Positions 32,426-40,719 of a stretch of DNA of 41,549 nucleotides are shown here, piece after piece (within the stretch, counting starts at the first letter, position 1; every line of letters begins with the position of its first letter). The DNA comes from Algoriphagus terrigena DSM 22685. GTDB lineage: Bacteria; Bacteroidota; Bacteroidia; Cytophagales; Cyclobacteriaceae. The stretch spans positions 1 through 41,549 of the forward strand of contig NZ_AUBW01000031.1 of NCBI RefSeq assembly GCF_000429445.1, written 5' to 3'. A model generated the notes under the pieces. It ran no database searches, was not told the origin of the DNA, and was given only the letters and a program-made list of their open reading frames with translations. The position numbers and the translations under genes were made by a program.

Positions 32426-33562
32426 TTATTGGAAAAAGGCGACGATTTCATCCCGCACGCCTTTGTTGATAATCACGGCAAGGATGAGGGATACCACGAG
32501 ACCAGCAGTGGCTTTGAGGACGTCCTTTCTCGCTAGTCGGAAGGCTCTAACCAACCAGGCATTTCGCTTCTTGGCCTTTCCATGTTTGCCCAAAGCTATG
32601 GCCAACTCTCTACCTGCCAACAGACCTATGAACACCCAAGTGGTACTCATCGGCACGTTGTTGTACATCTTGAAGTAGAAAAGGATAACTGCATAGACCA
32701 AATCCACAATAGTCGCTGCACGGACGTCTGTGACGTTTGATTTTTCATTGACAATATCCTGGATTTTGTCCCCTTTCATGTAAAACAGGAATCCTAGGCC
32801 AAGAAACACAAACCCTGCATACACGGAGAATTCAAAGACATCTAACTGGCGGGGAAGAAAGACCGCAATGTTGGCCGCATCCTGCATGATCCAGACGGAC
32901 CACAATATTCCGGAAGTAATCCACTGCAGATAGATCCAGTAGGGCTTTGCCTGACCTTTGAGGTAATTCTTGACAAATCGCTCCAGAACAAACCAAACAA
33001 TAATCGCCAATACAAATGCCAAAATGTAGCCGACGAAGCTTTTGAACATCACTTCAACGATGGTCCCGGCCTTGTAGGTGAACACATTGAGCAAGAGAAA
33101 GGTCGTCGAAACCGGCATCCGGAGCCTGGTCATAACCAGGAGAACAATGGGCGCAGCGAGCTGAAGAAAAACAAAACTTTCTGGGGCTTTTTCCAGTCCC
33201 GGTACATTCAGCCGCTCATAAGTCACGTCACCAGCATAGTAGAACCAGCTATAGCCAACTGTACCCAACCAAATCAGTCCCATGAAAAGCCAAAGAAGAT
33301 ACCAAGGCTGCTTGCTGTTTGAGGCTATAAACGTTCCGATTGTCTGGATACTGTCATTGGCGATGGCAGAGTAGGCAGCGAGCGCAAACCCAAACCACAT
33401 CGCCGCATAAGTATAAGGCGTAATCAGCCCCGCAATGGATATGAGGATACAGACTGTAATCAGGAAAGGCCGTTCACTTTTGGTAAAATCAAAGATAGAA
33501 TAGGTCTTCTTGGAAAGTTTTTCCTGATTGATATTCTGGTCAATAGCTTTTTTCTTGGCCAT
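32426..33562 (-). CDS. PiT-like inorganic phosphate permease, divergent
   Basis: A 378-residue polytopic membrane protein. It carries two copies of a degenerate PHO4/PiT signature: AIANDSIQTIGT (Asn69-Asp70) followed by MPVSTTF (149-155), and MQDAANIAVFLP (around 227-238) followed by VPMSTTW (303-309). This matches the inverted-repeat design of PiT phosphate transporters, although the rest is divergent. A cytosolic N-terminal stretch of about 30 residues precedes the first helix. It is divergent from a Na/Pi symporter gene, which supports a phosphate role. Another substrate such as sulfate is possible. Confidence 0.72.
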   Translation of the reverse strand: MAKKKAIDQNINQEKLSKKTYSIFDFTKSERPFLITVCILISIAGLITPYTYAAMWFGFALAAYSAIANDSIQTIGTFIASNSKQPWYLLWLFMGLIWLGTVGYSWFYYAGDVTYERLNVPGLEKAPESFVFLQLAAPIVLLVMTRLRMPVSTTFLLLNVFTYKAGTIVEVMFKSFVGYILAFVLAIIVWFVLERFVKNYLKGQAKPYWIYLQWITSGILWSVWIMQDAANIAVFLPRQLDVFEFSVYAGFVFLGLGFLFYMKGDKIQDIVNEKSNVTDVRAATIVDLVYAVILFYFKMYNNVPMSTTWVFIGLLAGRELAIALGKHGKAKKRNAWLVRAFRLARKDVLKATAGLVVSLILAVIINKGVRDEIVAFFQ

Positions 33563-33587
33563 GATAAGGCTTGTGGGAGATCGGCTG

Positions 33588-33615
33588 CAAAAATATACAA
33601 GAATATACCAACCAA
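33588..33615 (-). promoter_or_regulatory. Promoter for the PiT-like gene (TTG-N17-TATTTTTG)
   Basis: The minus strand reads TATTTTTG at 33595-33588, 25 bp before the ATG, with TTG at 33615-33613 about 17 bp upstream. This fits the Bacteroidota -33/-7 pattern. A palindrome abuts the -33 side. Confidence 0.5.
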
Positions 33616-33616
33616 T

Positions 33617-33633
33617 GTTAACAAATTGTTAAC
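33617..33633. promoter_or_regulatory. Perfect palindrome GTTAACAAATTGTTAAC, operator candidate
   Basis: A 17-bp perfect palindrome (GTTAACAA-A-TTGTTAAC) in the divergent spacer of the two phosphate-transporter-like genes, directly next to the -33 box of the PiT-like gene. Its place and symmetry suggest a dimeric regulator site. It is AT-rich, so chance is possible. Confidence 0.4.
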
Positions 33634-33809
33634 TAAGCGAAAAACCTTTTCCCGAAACCCTTTTTCAGCTTGCAAATCCTGAAAAAATTTCAACTTTTAC
33701 CTCTTATTCTCATTAAAATTCTGAGTTCCTTCCCAAGTTTGGTTTACCCTACTAATAGCATCAGGATTGCCAAGATACCAATTGACCAGAAGGACTTCAG
33801 TGCAGTTGA

Positions 33810-34919
33810 ATGGAAGATATCGGAAAAGAAAAAACTATGCTCAGTAAGGTCAGAAGCTATCTGATCGTCTTGTTTGCGCTGCTGCTATTCATCTTTGCCA
33901 TCGATTTGTTGACCGTGGCTATGGGTCAGCTAAACAGTGGCTTGGCCAGAGATATCATTCAGGCGACCCGAAATCCATTTATCAGCCTCTTTGTGGGACT
34001 TTTGGTGACCGCATTGATCCAAAGCAGCTCCACGGTCACCGCCAGCATCGTAGCGATCGTCGCCTCTGGCAATATGACGCTACAGCAGGCCGTGCCAATG
34101 GTGCTCGGCGCCAACATTGGCACTACCCTGACTTCTACGCTGGTCTCTCTGACCTTCATCAACAAGAAAAAGGAATTCAGCCGGGCTCTTTCTGCCGGAA
34201 TCTCTCATGACATGTTCAATATTCTGAATGTGATCATCCTTTTTCCGCTCGAATTGTATTTCAATTTCCTTTCAAAAGGATCTCAAAAAATCGCAGCGCT
34301 TTTTGCCAATGACAATCCCGCGTCCGCAGATTTCGAATACAATCGTATGTTCACCCGGAATCTGACCGAATGGATCGTCGAGAATATCAATATCCCATTC
34401 CTATCCACTGCATTGGCCATTTTTCTGGTATTCTTTTCGATCAAAATACTGACGACCTCAGTCTATAAGACCTTCGTCCTTGACTCCTTCGAAGACATCA
34501 GCAAGGCTATCTTCAAAAACACCGGCTTATCCTTTCTCTACGGGATGTTTTTCACCGCTGCAGTTCAATCCAGCACGGTCACTACCTCGCTGGTGGTGCC
34601 GCTGGTAGCCAACCGGAAGGTCAGCCTTGCCAAGTCGTTTCCCTTTATCATTGGAGCCAATATCGGCACCACGATCACCGCCGTGATAGCGGCCATGTAC
34701 AAGACAGAGGCAGCGATTGCGTTGGCCTTCGTCCATGTCTTGTTTAATGCATTGGGAGCCTTGATCTTTTTACCGTTCCCGGAGATTCGGCAGATTCCGG
34801 TCAAACTGGCGGAGTTTATGGGAAAGACCTCGGTTAAATACCGTGTTTTCGGCTTTGCCTACATCCTGCTGACCTTCTTCATCATCCCCTTTCTGCTGAT
34901 CTATTTCAGCCGGGACTAA
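33810..34919 (+). CDS. Na+/phosphate symporter (NptA/PF02690 family)
   Basis: A 369-residue polytopic membrane protein of the Na/Pi cotransporter family. The duplicated QSS motif is evident: TALIQSSSTVTASIV (Gln71) and AAVQSSTVTTSLVV, each followed by GANIGTT. No PhoU-like domain follows. ATG at 33837 (M-L-S-K) is an equally good start. It is divergent from the PiT-like gene and its last 4 bp overlap the convergent deoC gene. Confidence 0.9.
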   Translation: MEDIGKEKTMLSKVRSYLIVLFALLLFIFAIDLLTVAMGQLNSGLARDIIQATRNPFISLFVGLLVTALIQSSSTVTASIVAIVASGNMTLQQAVPMVLGANIGTTLTSTLVSLTFINKKKEFSRALSAGISHDMFNILNVIILFPLELYFNFLSKGSQKIAALFANDNPASADFEYNRMFTRNLTEWIVENINIPFLSTALAIFLVFFSIKILTTSVYKTFVLDSFEDISKAIFKNTGLSFLYGMFFTAAVQSSTVTTSLVVPLVANRKVSLAKSFPFIIGANIGTTITAVIAAMYKTEAAIALAFVHVLFNALGALIFLPFPEIRQIPVKLAEFMGKTSVKYRVFGFAYILLTFFIIPFLLIYFSRD

Positions 34920-35584
34920 GCCTGAGATCCTGCCCGATGCGCTTCCATGATGGCCTTGGCAGAGCTGGTACCGATCCGGTCTGCTCCCGCCGAGATCAAC
35001 TCCAGGGCAAAATCCAGCGTCTTGATTCCTCCGCTGGCTTTGATCCCAACAATGGAGGGAAGCGTCTCCCGCATCAGCACGATATCTTCCACTCTGGCTC
35101 CGGTAGGCGCATAGCCGGTGGAGGTTTTTACAAAATCGGCTCCGGCATCCTGGCAGATCAGGCAGGCCTCTCGGATCTGTTCGGGACTGAGATAGGCCGT
35201 CTCGATGATTACCTTGAGAATTCGCTCTTCCGCGTGGCAAAGCTTTGCAATTTGGGCTATTTCGATCTTTGGCCAGTTCATGTCGGAGTGAAAGGCCGTC
35301 TGTGACCAGACCAGATCCAATTCATCCGCACCCTGTTTGATCGCCTCTTCGGTCTGGGCGACCTTGGTCGCGGTATCTTCAAATCCGAAGGGAAAACCAA
35401 TCACCGTCACCACTTGAATATCTTCTTCCTTTAGGTCCCGCTTGGCTTTTTTTACCCAAAATGGGGGAACACAAACTCCCACAAACTGCTCCTCAATGGC
35501 ATCTGCTAGGAGCTGCTCAACGTCCTTGGCAGTCATCGTGGGACGAAGTAGCGTAGACTCCAAGTATCTGTTTAGCTTATTCAT
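34916..35584 (-). CDS. deoC: Deoxyribose-phosphate aldolase
   Basis: Class I aldolase cleaving 2-deoxyribose-5-phosphate to acetaldehyde and glyceraldehyde-3-phosphate in deoxynucleoside salvage. From ATG 35584 (MNKLNRYLEST) it has 222 residues; Asp90 (ELDLV), the Schiff-base Lys153 (DFVKTSTGY) and Lys182 (GIKASGG) are present. The start overlaps the stop of the upstream gene by 8 bp (ATGAATAA), so the two are translationally coupled. Its 3' end overlaps the Na/Pi symporter gene by 4 bp from the other strand. Confidence 0.93.
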   Translation of the reverse strand: MNKLNRYLESTLLRPTMTAKDVEQLLADAIEEQFVGVCVPPFWVKKAKRDLKEEDIQVVTVIGFPFGFEDTATKVAQTEEAIKQGADELDLVWSQTAFHSDMNWPKIEIAQIAKLCHAEERILKVIIETAYLSPEQIREACLICQDAGADFVKTSTGYAPTGARVEDIVLMRETLPSIVGIKASGGIKTLDFALELISAGADRIGTSSAKAIMEAHRAGSQA

Positions 35585-36800
35585 TGCCCAAATCTTCTTC
35601 AGAATACACAAAATCCATCAGGTACATAAATTCCAGTGTCAAGTCCCCATCCCGGGCGATGGTAGCCCCTTCAAGAATTGGCGCGTGCTCTTCGAGCAAA
35701 GCAGGAATCACCCACTGAACCAGCTGTTTGCCAAACTCCTCCGAGGATTCCCGGGGAAGTTCGCAGGGCAGATTGTCAATCGCCATCACGGAAATACTGC
35801 TTTGGCTCCCAAAAGCCCGGATCTCCGCGCCGCCGTCACGAACCACATCGTACACAGGATCGGCAATCGTCGAGGAGCGGAGCGTCGTCGGTATGGAACC
35901 GCAGATGTCGCACGTGATGTCAGAGATCACAGACAGTCCAAAATCAACCGAATTGATATCCTCAATTCTAAACAAAGGAGGCGCGCCAGGATTCCAAAAA
36001 GCGCCTGCAATCAGCATCTCCCCGGCCTCGGCAAACTTGAGAAAATGGCTCTCGTACTTCTCCGGATGGGAGTAAAATTCCTCCCGGTCAAATCCCCCGT
36101 CGCTCTTCCGCCGATTGTAGTCCTCCGAACTCAAGACGGTGTAGACCGGCTCTTCAAAATACATATGAAGGAATTCATGCGACTCTACCTCCGGGATAGA
36201 TAATTCGTCCAAAACTTCTCTGATGCCCTTACCCACCCTACCTGCACCGGTCACCACGATCTTGATCGGCGGAAGCTGGACCTTCTTCAACTCAGTTCTT
36301 AACTCCTCCAAGTCCCTGCATTCCGAAGCTCGCTTGATATCATAGAGGGCAGTCTTCTGGCCATACGTCCAGAAGGCATTGTACGCTCCCACGATCCCCG
36401 CCCATCTGCCAAACGCGACCACCCGCTCTCCGGCTGGATTTTTCAGCATTTCGTAGTCAATAAGGCGGATACCTTTGTCCAGGATGGCACGAAGTAGGCC
36501 TCTGTTACGGGTCTGTCTTTTGATCGTGTGGGAGAAAAAGAAGTAGGTTTTGTCCGGGATCAACTGGGCTACCGGCACCTCTTTGACCCCAAAGAGAAGA
36601 TCAGCTTGGGAGATGTTCTCTGTCACCTCGACGCCTGCATCCCGGTATTCAGCATCCGAGAAGCACCTTACCTCGCTGGACTCGACCAAAAAAGTAAGCT
36701 GATCCGGATAGCGTTCGCGGAGGGCCCTCAATTGGTCTGGAGAAAAAGGTGCCCTTCTGTCTGCTGGGGTTTTACCCTCGCGGATGATTCCGATTTTCAT
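35577..36800 (-). CDS. Saccharopine dehydrogenase-like protein (Lys1/AlaDH-PNT type)
   Basis: A 407-residue NAD-linked oxidoreductase related to saccharopine dehydrogenase (lysine-forming) and alanine dehydrogenase. The N-terminal domain opens IGIIREGKTPADRRAPF, Lys73 (VKEVP) and His91 (SHTIKRQ) align with the catalytic pair of yeast Lys1, and the Rossmann motif is GAGRVG (about 185-190). The role is probably lysine metabolism through saccharopine; the reaction direction is not settled by sequence. It overlaps deoC by 8 bp downstream. Confidence 0.82.
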   Translation of the reverse strand: MKIGIIREGKTPADRRAPFSPDQLRALRERYPDQLTFLVESSEVRCFSDAEYRDAGVEVTENISQADLLFGVKEVPVAQLIPDKTYFFFSHTIKRQTRNRGLLRAILDKGIRLIDYEMLKNPAGERVVAFGRWAGIVGAYNAFWTYGQKTALYDIKRASECRDLEELRTELKKVQLPPIKIVVTGAGRVGKGIREVLDELSIPEVESHEFLHMYFEEPVYTVLSSEDYNRRKSDGGFDREEFYSHPEKYESHFLKFAEAGEMLIAGAFWNPGAPPLFRIEDINSVDFGLSVISDITCDICGSIPTTLRSSTIADPVYDVVRDGGAEIRAFGSQSSISVMAIDNLPCELPRESSEEFGKQLVQWVIPALLEEHAPILEGATIARDGDLTLEFMYLMDFVYSEEDLGNE

Positions 36801-37017
36801 AAAAGCTATTTTTTCCGGGTATGGTGCAGAAAAATCTGGACTCCTCTAAGACCTGAGTCTCTATACTTGTCGCCAGTTATTTCCTTCTTCCAAGTTAAAA
36901 AGAATTCTGAAGGTGGACCGATCACTGGATTACAAATCGGAGGAATCGCTCCATCGAAAGATGCCAGGGCAGTATCTGAAGCCCTCCCTGCTTCAGTCGT
37001 CTGTGAAGCGCGAAGTC
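36801..37017. other. Gene-free stretch, possible leader of the saccharopine dehydrogenase-like gene
   Basis: About 217 bp without a credible gene. On the minus strand it precedes the saccharopine dehydrogenase-like gene. I see short complementary segments but no riboswitch class I can name and no clear promoter element. Nothing further can be claimed. Confidence 0.3.
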
Positions 37018-37055
37018 AAAAAAAACTCTCCAAAGATCTCAATCTTTGGAGAGTT
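37018..37055 (-). terminator. Rho-independent terminator after the FKBP cluster
   Basis: A perfect 14-bp stem AACTCTCCAAAGAT (37024-37037) with 37042-37055 and a 4-nt loop. A run of A's at about 37018-37025 gives the U-tract on the minus strand. Confidence 0.88.
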
Positions 37056-37085
37056 GACAATACTAAGTAAGAACAAATTCCTTTC

Positions 37086-37634
37086 TTAATCGATTCCGAG
37101 AAAATCCACGTCAAAACGAAGGACGGAATTGGCTGGTATCCGGCTGTTATTAGGCTGGTCTTGATAACCATACGGTGAAGGTATCACCAACACGGCCTTG
37201 GATCCAGGCCGTAGTCTGCGAAACGCAATCTCCCAGCCTCGAATCACCCTTTGCGCATCCATCACAAATGGATAGGGTAAATAATCATCGCCTTCCACCC
37301 ACAGATCGTTTGTCCGGGCCACACTTTCGACCGTGGTATCAAATACCGTCCCGTCCTCCATCAACGACCCGGTATAGTTGGTGTACACAACCGTCCCGGT
37401 TGTTGGGCGGGAACCAACTCCCTCCTCCTGCACAATGATCACCACGCCGCTGGGATCATGGATCCGATAGAGGCTGTCGATCTGCGCGGTATCCAGGTAG
37501 GCTACGATCTTGACACTGTCAATCTTCAGGTTACCGGCGCCATCATAGGCGGGCCCTGTATCGTAGGGATTATTTGTTTCACAGGCTGAAAGGCCTATCA
37601 GGGCAAGGAAAAGTATGATGACGAGGTTTCGCAT
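37086..37634 (-). CDS. FKBP-type peptidyl-prolyl isomerase lipoprotein (1)
   Basis: A 182-residue lipoprotein (lipobox GLSAC, Cys18) with one FKBP domain in the C-terminal two thirds (TNYTGSLMEDGTVFDTT, AFRRLRPGSKAVLVIP, YGYQ, NSVLRFDVDF). It is predicted to catalyse prolyl isomerisation in the periplasm or at the outer membrane. In Bacteroidota, FKBP lipoproteins near nrnA include GldI, needed for gliding. It starts 2 bp after the next FKBP gene ends, so the two are co-transcribed. Confidence 0.85.
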   Translation of the reverse strand: MRNLVIILFLALIGLSACETNNPYDTGPAYDGAGNLKIDSVKIVAYLDTAQIDSLYRIHDPSGVVIIVQEEGVGSRPTTGTVVYTNYTGSLMEDGTVFDTTVESVARTNDLWVEGDDYLPYPFVMDAQRVIRGWEIAFRRLRPGSKAVLVIPSPYGYQDQPNNSRIPANSVLRFDVDFLGID

Positions 37635-37636
37635 TC

Positions 37637-38203
37637 TTATTGGTGGTTTGGCCCGTTTTTTACTTCTACCAACTCGAGTTCGAAGACTAAGGGGCTATTT
37701 ACGGGTATACCCGGTGGTGGCGAAGAAGCATAGCCTAGGCGAGAAGGGAAAATTACCGTTGCCTTTTCGCCGACCCGCATCAACGACACGGCAAATTCAA
37801 ATCCCGGGATGGCCCCCATTCTAGGACTGCTTAAGGCCAGTTCTATGGGACCATAGGTTCTTCTGGAATCATACACCCCATTGTCCTTGGCCACTTGTTC
37901 GATTGAGCTGTCAAAGACCTCATCTGTCAACAAAGAGCCAATGTAGTTGACTTTAACAGTATCCAACTTTAAGATCTGATCGTTAACTTCCGGATCAACT
38001 GAAACCTCCCAAAATACATAAATCGAATTGTTTTCATCTTTGAATTCCTTTGCAGAGGGCATTGCATTGTCTTCAAGGTAGGCTTCGATTTCTTCCTTGT
38101 CCTGCTGGTCAATCACTTCATTGCTTTCACCTTCATCGATACAGGAGACAAAAGAAGCTGCGCCCAACAATAAAGCTGCAGATGCAATCAATCGGTATTT
38201 CAT
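37637..38203 (-). CDS. FKBP-type peptidyl-prolyl isomerase lipoprotein (2)
   Basis: A 188-residue lipoprotein with signal MKYRLIASAALLLGAASF and lipobox FVSC (Cys21), which fixes the start at 38201-38203 instead of an upstream in-frame ATG. An acidic segment (about 22-60) precedes a single FKBP domain (VNYIGSLLTDEVFDSS, GFEFAVSLMRVGEKATVIFP, LVFELELVEV). The next FKBP gene follows after 2 bp. A copy of the FKBP hairpin repeat lies 30 bp upstream. Confidence 0.85.
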   Translation of the reverse strand: MKYRLIASAALLLGAASFVSCIDEGESNEVIDQQDKEEIEAYLEDNAMPSAKEFKDENNSIYVFWEVSVDPEVNDQILKLDTVKVNYIGSLLTDEVFDSSIEQVAKDNGVYDSRRTYGPIELALSSPRMGAIPGFEFAVSLMRVGEKATVIFPSRLGYASSPPPGIPVNSPLVFELELVEVKNGPNHQ

Positions 38204-38232
38204 AAGAATGGTATTTGTTTTTCTATCATATG

Positions 38233-38285
38233 GAATCTCGCATGGCAAACATCATTTTGTGACGTGGAGCCATGCGCGATTTCAT
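38233..38285. repeat. FKBP-associated hairpin repeat, copy C
   Basis: 53-bp divergent copy of the element at 39304-39363 and 39395-39454. The ends GAATCTCGCATGG and CCATGCGCGATTTC are inverted repeats with few mismatches, so the unit folds into a hairpin. It lies between FKBP genes 2 and 3. Confidence 0.6.
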
Positions 38286-38320
38286 AGGTTTTGGTTTATT
38301 TTACGCTAATCTGGGTACTC

Positions 38321-39247
38321 TTACTTCTGCACGTCAGTCACTTCCACGTCGAAGACCAGGATGGAGTTGCCCGGAATCAAAGCACCCGCTCCAGCCTCTC
38401 CGTATGCCAAAGGAGAAGGAATGATGAATTTAGCTTTGGAGCCTTTCTTCAAAAGCAACAAACCCTCATCCCATCCCGGGATCACCTGGCCCATCCCGAC
38501 GTTAACCGGAAGCGGCTCGTAAGGTCTGTCTTCGTTGAAGATGTTGTTTGCTTTCGCTACTTCAGGTAGCGAGGTGTCAAACAAGGTTCCGTCAAGAAGG
38601 TAGCCCGCATAGTTCACATGCATGGTGGTACCTGGAGTGGTCGCTTCGCCCGTGCCTTCCTGCTCGATGACGTAGTAGAGGCCGTTTTCTGTCTTAGACG
38701 CGGTCAAGCCTTTGTCCGCTACATAGGCTTCGATAGTTTTTGCTTCTTCTACCAAAAGCGTCTTAGCTCTCTCTGCACTCTTCGCCTGCTCAGCCATCAT
38801 TGCTTCCTGATAGAAAGCCTGCATTGCGGAGTCAGTCTTCACATCAAATGCACCCAACTTCACTTTTACCATGTCGTCTTCTTTCAAGAAGGCGGGTTGG
38901 TTGCCGTTGAAGATCACCTTGGCAGTAGATTGGAAATTGATGGAGTCACCTTTTCTCAAAGAAAGGAAGATCTCGTCCATGCCGTTTTGGGGAGTCAGGG
39001 TATCATTGGCCATCAGGTAGCCTGGGAAAGGCTGATCGATGGTAGTGTAGATGATCGAATCTGTGGAGGTGGCGATTTCCAGATTGTAAAGGACAAAGTT
39101 CCCGTTAGGAGCTTTCTCCGAACCTTCTTCGATGTAGGTGTACTCGATCGCGTCCTTTTCGGTAGTCTTTGTTTTCTGACAAGAGGACATTGTGCTCGCT
39201 CCAAACGTCAGAACGAGGATTGCCAAAAGGCTTTTGTTGTTTTTCAT
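38321..39247 (-). CDS. FKBP-type peptidyl-prolyl isomerase lipoprotein (3), long
   Basis: A 308-residue lipoprotein (lipobox MSSC, Cys23) with an N-terminal extra region (about 30-150) resembling a degenerate FKBP-like domain (SLRKGDSINFQS), a helical segment (about 140-185), and an FKBP domain (about 190-305; VNYAGYLLDGTLFDTS, GWDEGLLLLKKGSKAKFIIP, YGEAG, NSILVFDVEV). It resembles two-domain FkpA/Mip-like proteins. A pair of hairpin repeats separates it from nrnA. Confidence 0.85.
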   Translation of the reverse strand: MKNNKSLLAILVLTFGASTMSSCQKTKTTEKDAIEYTYIEEGSEKAPNGNFVLYNLEIATSTDSIIYTTIDQPFPGYLMANDTLTPQNGMDEIFLSLRKGDSINFQSTAKVIFNGNQPAFLKEDDMVKVKLGAFDVKTDSAMQAFYQEAMMAEQAKSAERAKTLLVEEAKTIEAYVADKGLTASKTENGLYYVIEQEGTGEATTPGTTMHVNYAGYLLDGTLFDTSLPEVAKANNIFNEDRPYEPLPVNVGMGQVIPGWDEGLLLLKKGSKAKFIIPSPLAYGEAGAGALIPGNSILVFDVEVTDVQK

Positions 39248-39303
39248 ATGATGATAATTTGTCTTTTAAAGGGCACATAGCTTGTCCCGAACTTGATTCG
39301 GGA

Positions 39304-39363
39304 GAATCTCGCATAGACCATAGTCACGGATCTGTGTGTCGTTTGGGACCTGCTCGATTTCAT
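39304..39363. repeat. FKBP-associated hairpin repeat, copy A
   Basis: 60 bp, about 85-90 percent the same as copy B, starting GAATCTCGCATAGACCATAG and ending CTCGATTTCAT; the ends are imperfect inverted repeats. A second small hairpin (TCCCGAA-CTTGA-TTCGGGA) lies just before it at about 39284-39302 and is absent from copy B. Confidence 0.7.
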
Positions 39364-39394
39364 GTGTTTATAATTGTTTTTTTAAGGGCACATG

Positions 39395-39454
39395 GAATCT
39401 CGCATAGACCATAGTCATGGATCTGTGGGTCGTGTAGGACATGCTCGATTTCAT
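39395..39454. repeat. FKBP-associated hairpin repeat, copy B
   Basis: 60-bp tandem partner of copy A, 91 bp apart start to start. Both are preceded by GGGCACAT. The inverted ends (GGAATCTCGCAT and ATGCTCGATTTC) and an inner pair (GACC..TAG with CTG..GGTC) allow a long hairpin. Confidence 0.7.
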
Positions 39455-39495
39455 AAAGGTGTAGTGAATTTTTTGGGTAAATTTTCTGCAATGCC

Positions 39496-40542
39496 CTATT
39501 CGGCAGTTAAGGTCTCGGTTTGAAACAGCTCATCCTGGGTTTTTTCGACAAGTGATTCAAACAGCTCTACGGTTTCTTTCAGGCCAAGTGCAGACTTTCC
39601 TCCGGCGGCATTTTTATGCCCTCCTCCGTTGAAGTAGGCCGCGGCGAACTTGTTTACCGCTACATCACTGCTGGATCGGAAGGAAATCTTGATTCCGTCC
39701 TCCCGCTCTGAAAACAAAGCGGCAAGCTTGATGCCATCCAAAGATAAAGCATAATTGACCAATCCTTCGGTGTCGCCTGTTTGGCTTTGATATTTTTTAA
39801 GATCTTTTTTGCTGATCGCAAAGTAGGCCATGTGGAGGTCTTCACGCACCACCAATCTTCGGGTGATGGCAAATCCGATGAACTTGAGTCGGTTTACCGA
39901 GTTGGAGTCGTAGATCCAGTTCGATATCTGGGAGCTGTCGGCTCCTTTGTCGATCAGTTCGGCGACCACGAGGTGGACGTTTTTGGTGGTATTGGGATGA
40001 CGAAATCCACCCGTATCGGTCATGATGCCCGCATAGAGACATTCTGCGATGTCTTTGTCGATGACGTCCTTGTCTCCCAGTTCATCCACGATGAGCTCAT
40101 AGATCAGTTCACAGGTGGCGGCAGCTTTGGTGCTCCAATACCTGAGGTCTGCGAAATCCTCCGGATCCTGATGGTGGTCAATGTTGACTATGAAGGCCTT
40201 GGACTTTCGGATCATTTCCCCGAGCTCATTGACTCTGCCGAGTACGGAGAAGTCCAGGCAAAAGACCAGATCGGCCTCTTCGAGCCTGAGTGTGGCTAGG
40301 GCCCTGTCTTCCGGCTTACTGAAATCCAGAACAGAATCGTTGCCTTTCATCCAGGAGAGAAAGGAGGGATAGTCTGACGGAGTCACGACCGACACCTCGT
40401 GTCCTTTTTTGAGAAGGTAATTCGACAAGCCCAGGGAAGAGCCCAGTGCATCTGCATCAGGCTTCACATGGGTCGTGATGAATATTTTCTTGGGAGAGGA
40501 AAGTTCTTTTTTAAGCGAGGCTAAAGCTTCCATTAATATCAT
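39496..40542 (-). CDS. nrnA: DHH/DHHA1 phosphoesterase, NrnA-like nanoRNase/pAp phosphatase
   Basis: A 348-residue DHH-family enzyme expected to degrade short oligoribonucleotides and 3'-phosphoadenosine-5'-phosphate. Metal-binding motifs are His25, Asp29 and Asp31 in THVKPDADALGSS, Asp97 in CLDFS and Asp122-His123-His124 in NIDHHQD; the DHHA1 domain ends with GGGHKNAAGG. A second ATG three codons in (40531-40533) is an equal start. It is divergent from ndk and upstream of the FKBP genes. Confidence 0.9.
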   Translation of the reverse strand: MILMEALASLKKELSSPKKIFITTHVKPDADALGSSLGLSNYLLKKGHEVSVVTPSDYPSFLSWMKGNDSVLDFSKPEDRALATLRLEEADLVFCLDFSVLGRVNELGEMIRKSKAFIVNIDHHQDPEDFADLRYWSTKAAATCELIYELIVDELGDKDVIDKDIAECLYAGIMTDTGGFRHPNTTKNVHLVVAELIDKGADSSQISNWIYDSNSVNRLKFIGFAITRRLVVREDLHMAYFAISKKDLKKYQSQTGDTEGLVNYALSLDGIKLAALFSEREDGIKISFRSSSDVAVNKFAAAYFNGGGHKNAAGGKSALGLKETVELFESLVEKTQDELFQTETLTAE

Positions 40543-40678
40543 TAAGCGGCTCTTTTGGCTCTAGTAGCCTGCAAAGGTCTGCAATTTTTCCAGAAATCCC
40601 AAGGAACACATTTCGCTGATTCTAAGCGTCCTAGACTAGAATTACCGGGGCTTAGCGATAAAGTGACTGAAAAAACTC

Positions 40679-40686
40679 TATTTTTG
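40679..40686 (+). promoter_or_regulatory. Candidate -7 element (TATTTTTG) for ndk
   Basis: Exact TAnnTTTG match 33 bp before the ndk ATG. No TTTG is seen at the -33 position, so support is partial. Confidence 0.4.
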
Positions 40687-40719
40687 CGCCCGAATTAAAC
40701 CAAGATAAAACAACATCCC

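Noticed and set aside
36528..37070. Plus-strand frame spanning the start of the saccharopine dehydrogenase-like gene and the following gap
   Set aside because: Most of it is antisense to a conserved enzyme and its tail runs through the FKBP terminator hairpin.
39304..39454. CRISPR-like repeats near the FKBP genes
   Set aside because: Only two tandem units with unequal flanks, internal pairing and no set of unique equal-length spacers.
39260..39454. Small minus-strand frames beginning ATGAAATCG in the hairpin repeats
   Set aside because: They arise from the repeat sequence itself; no common length or conserved end.
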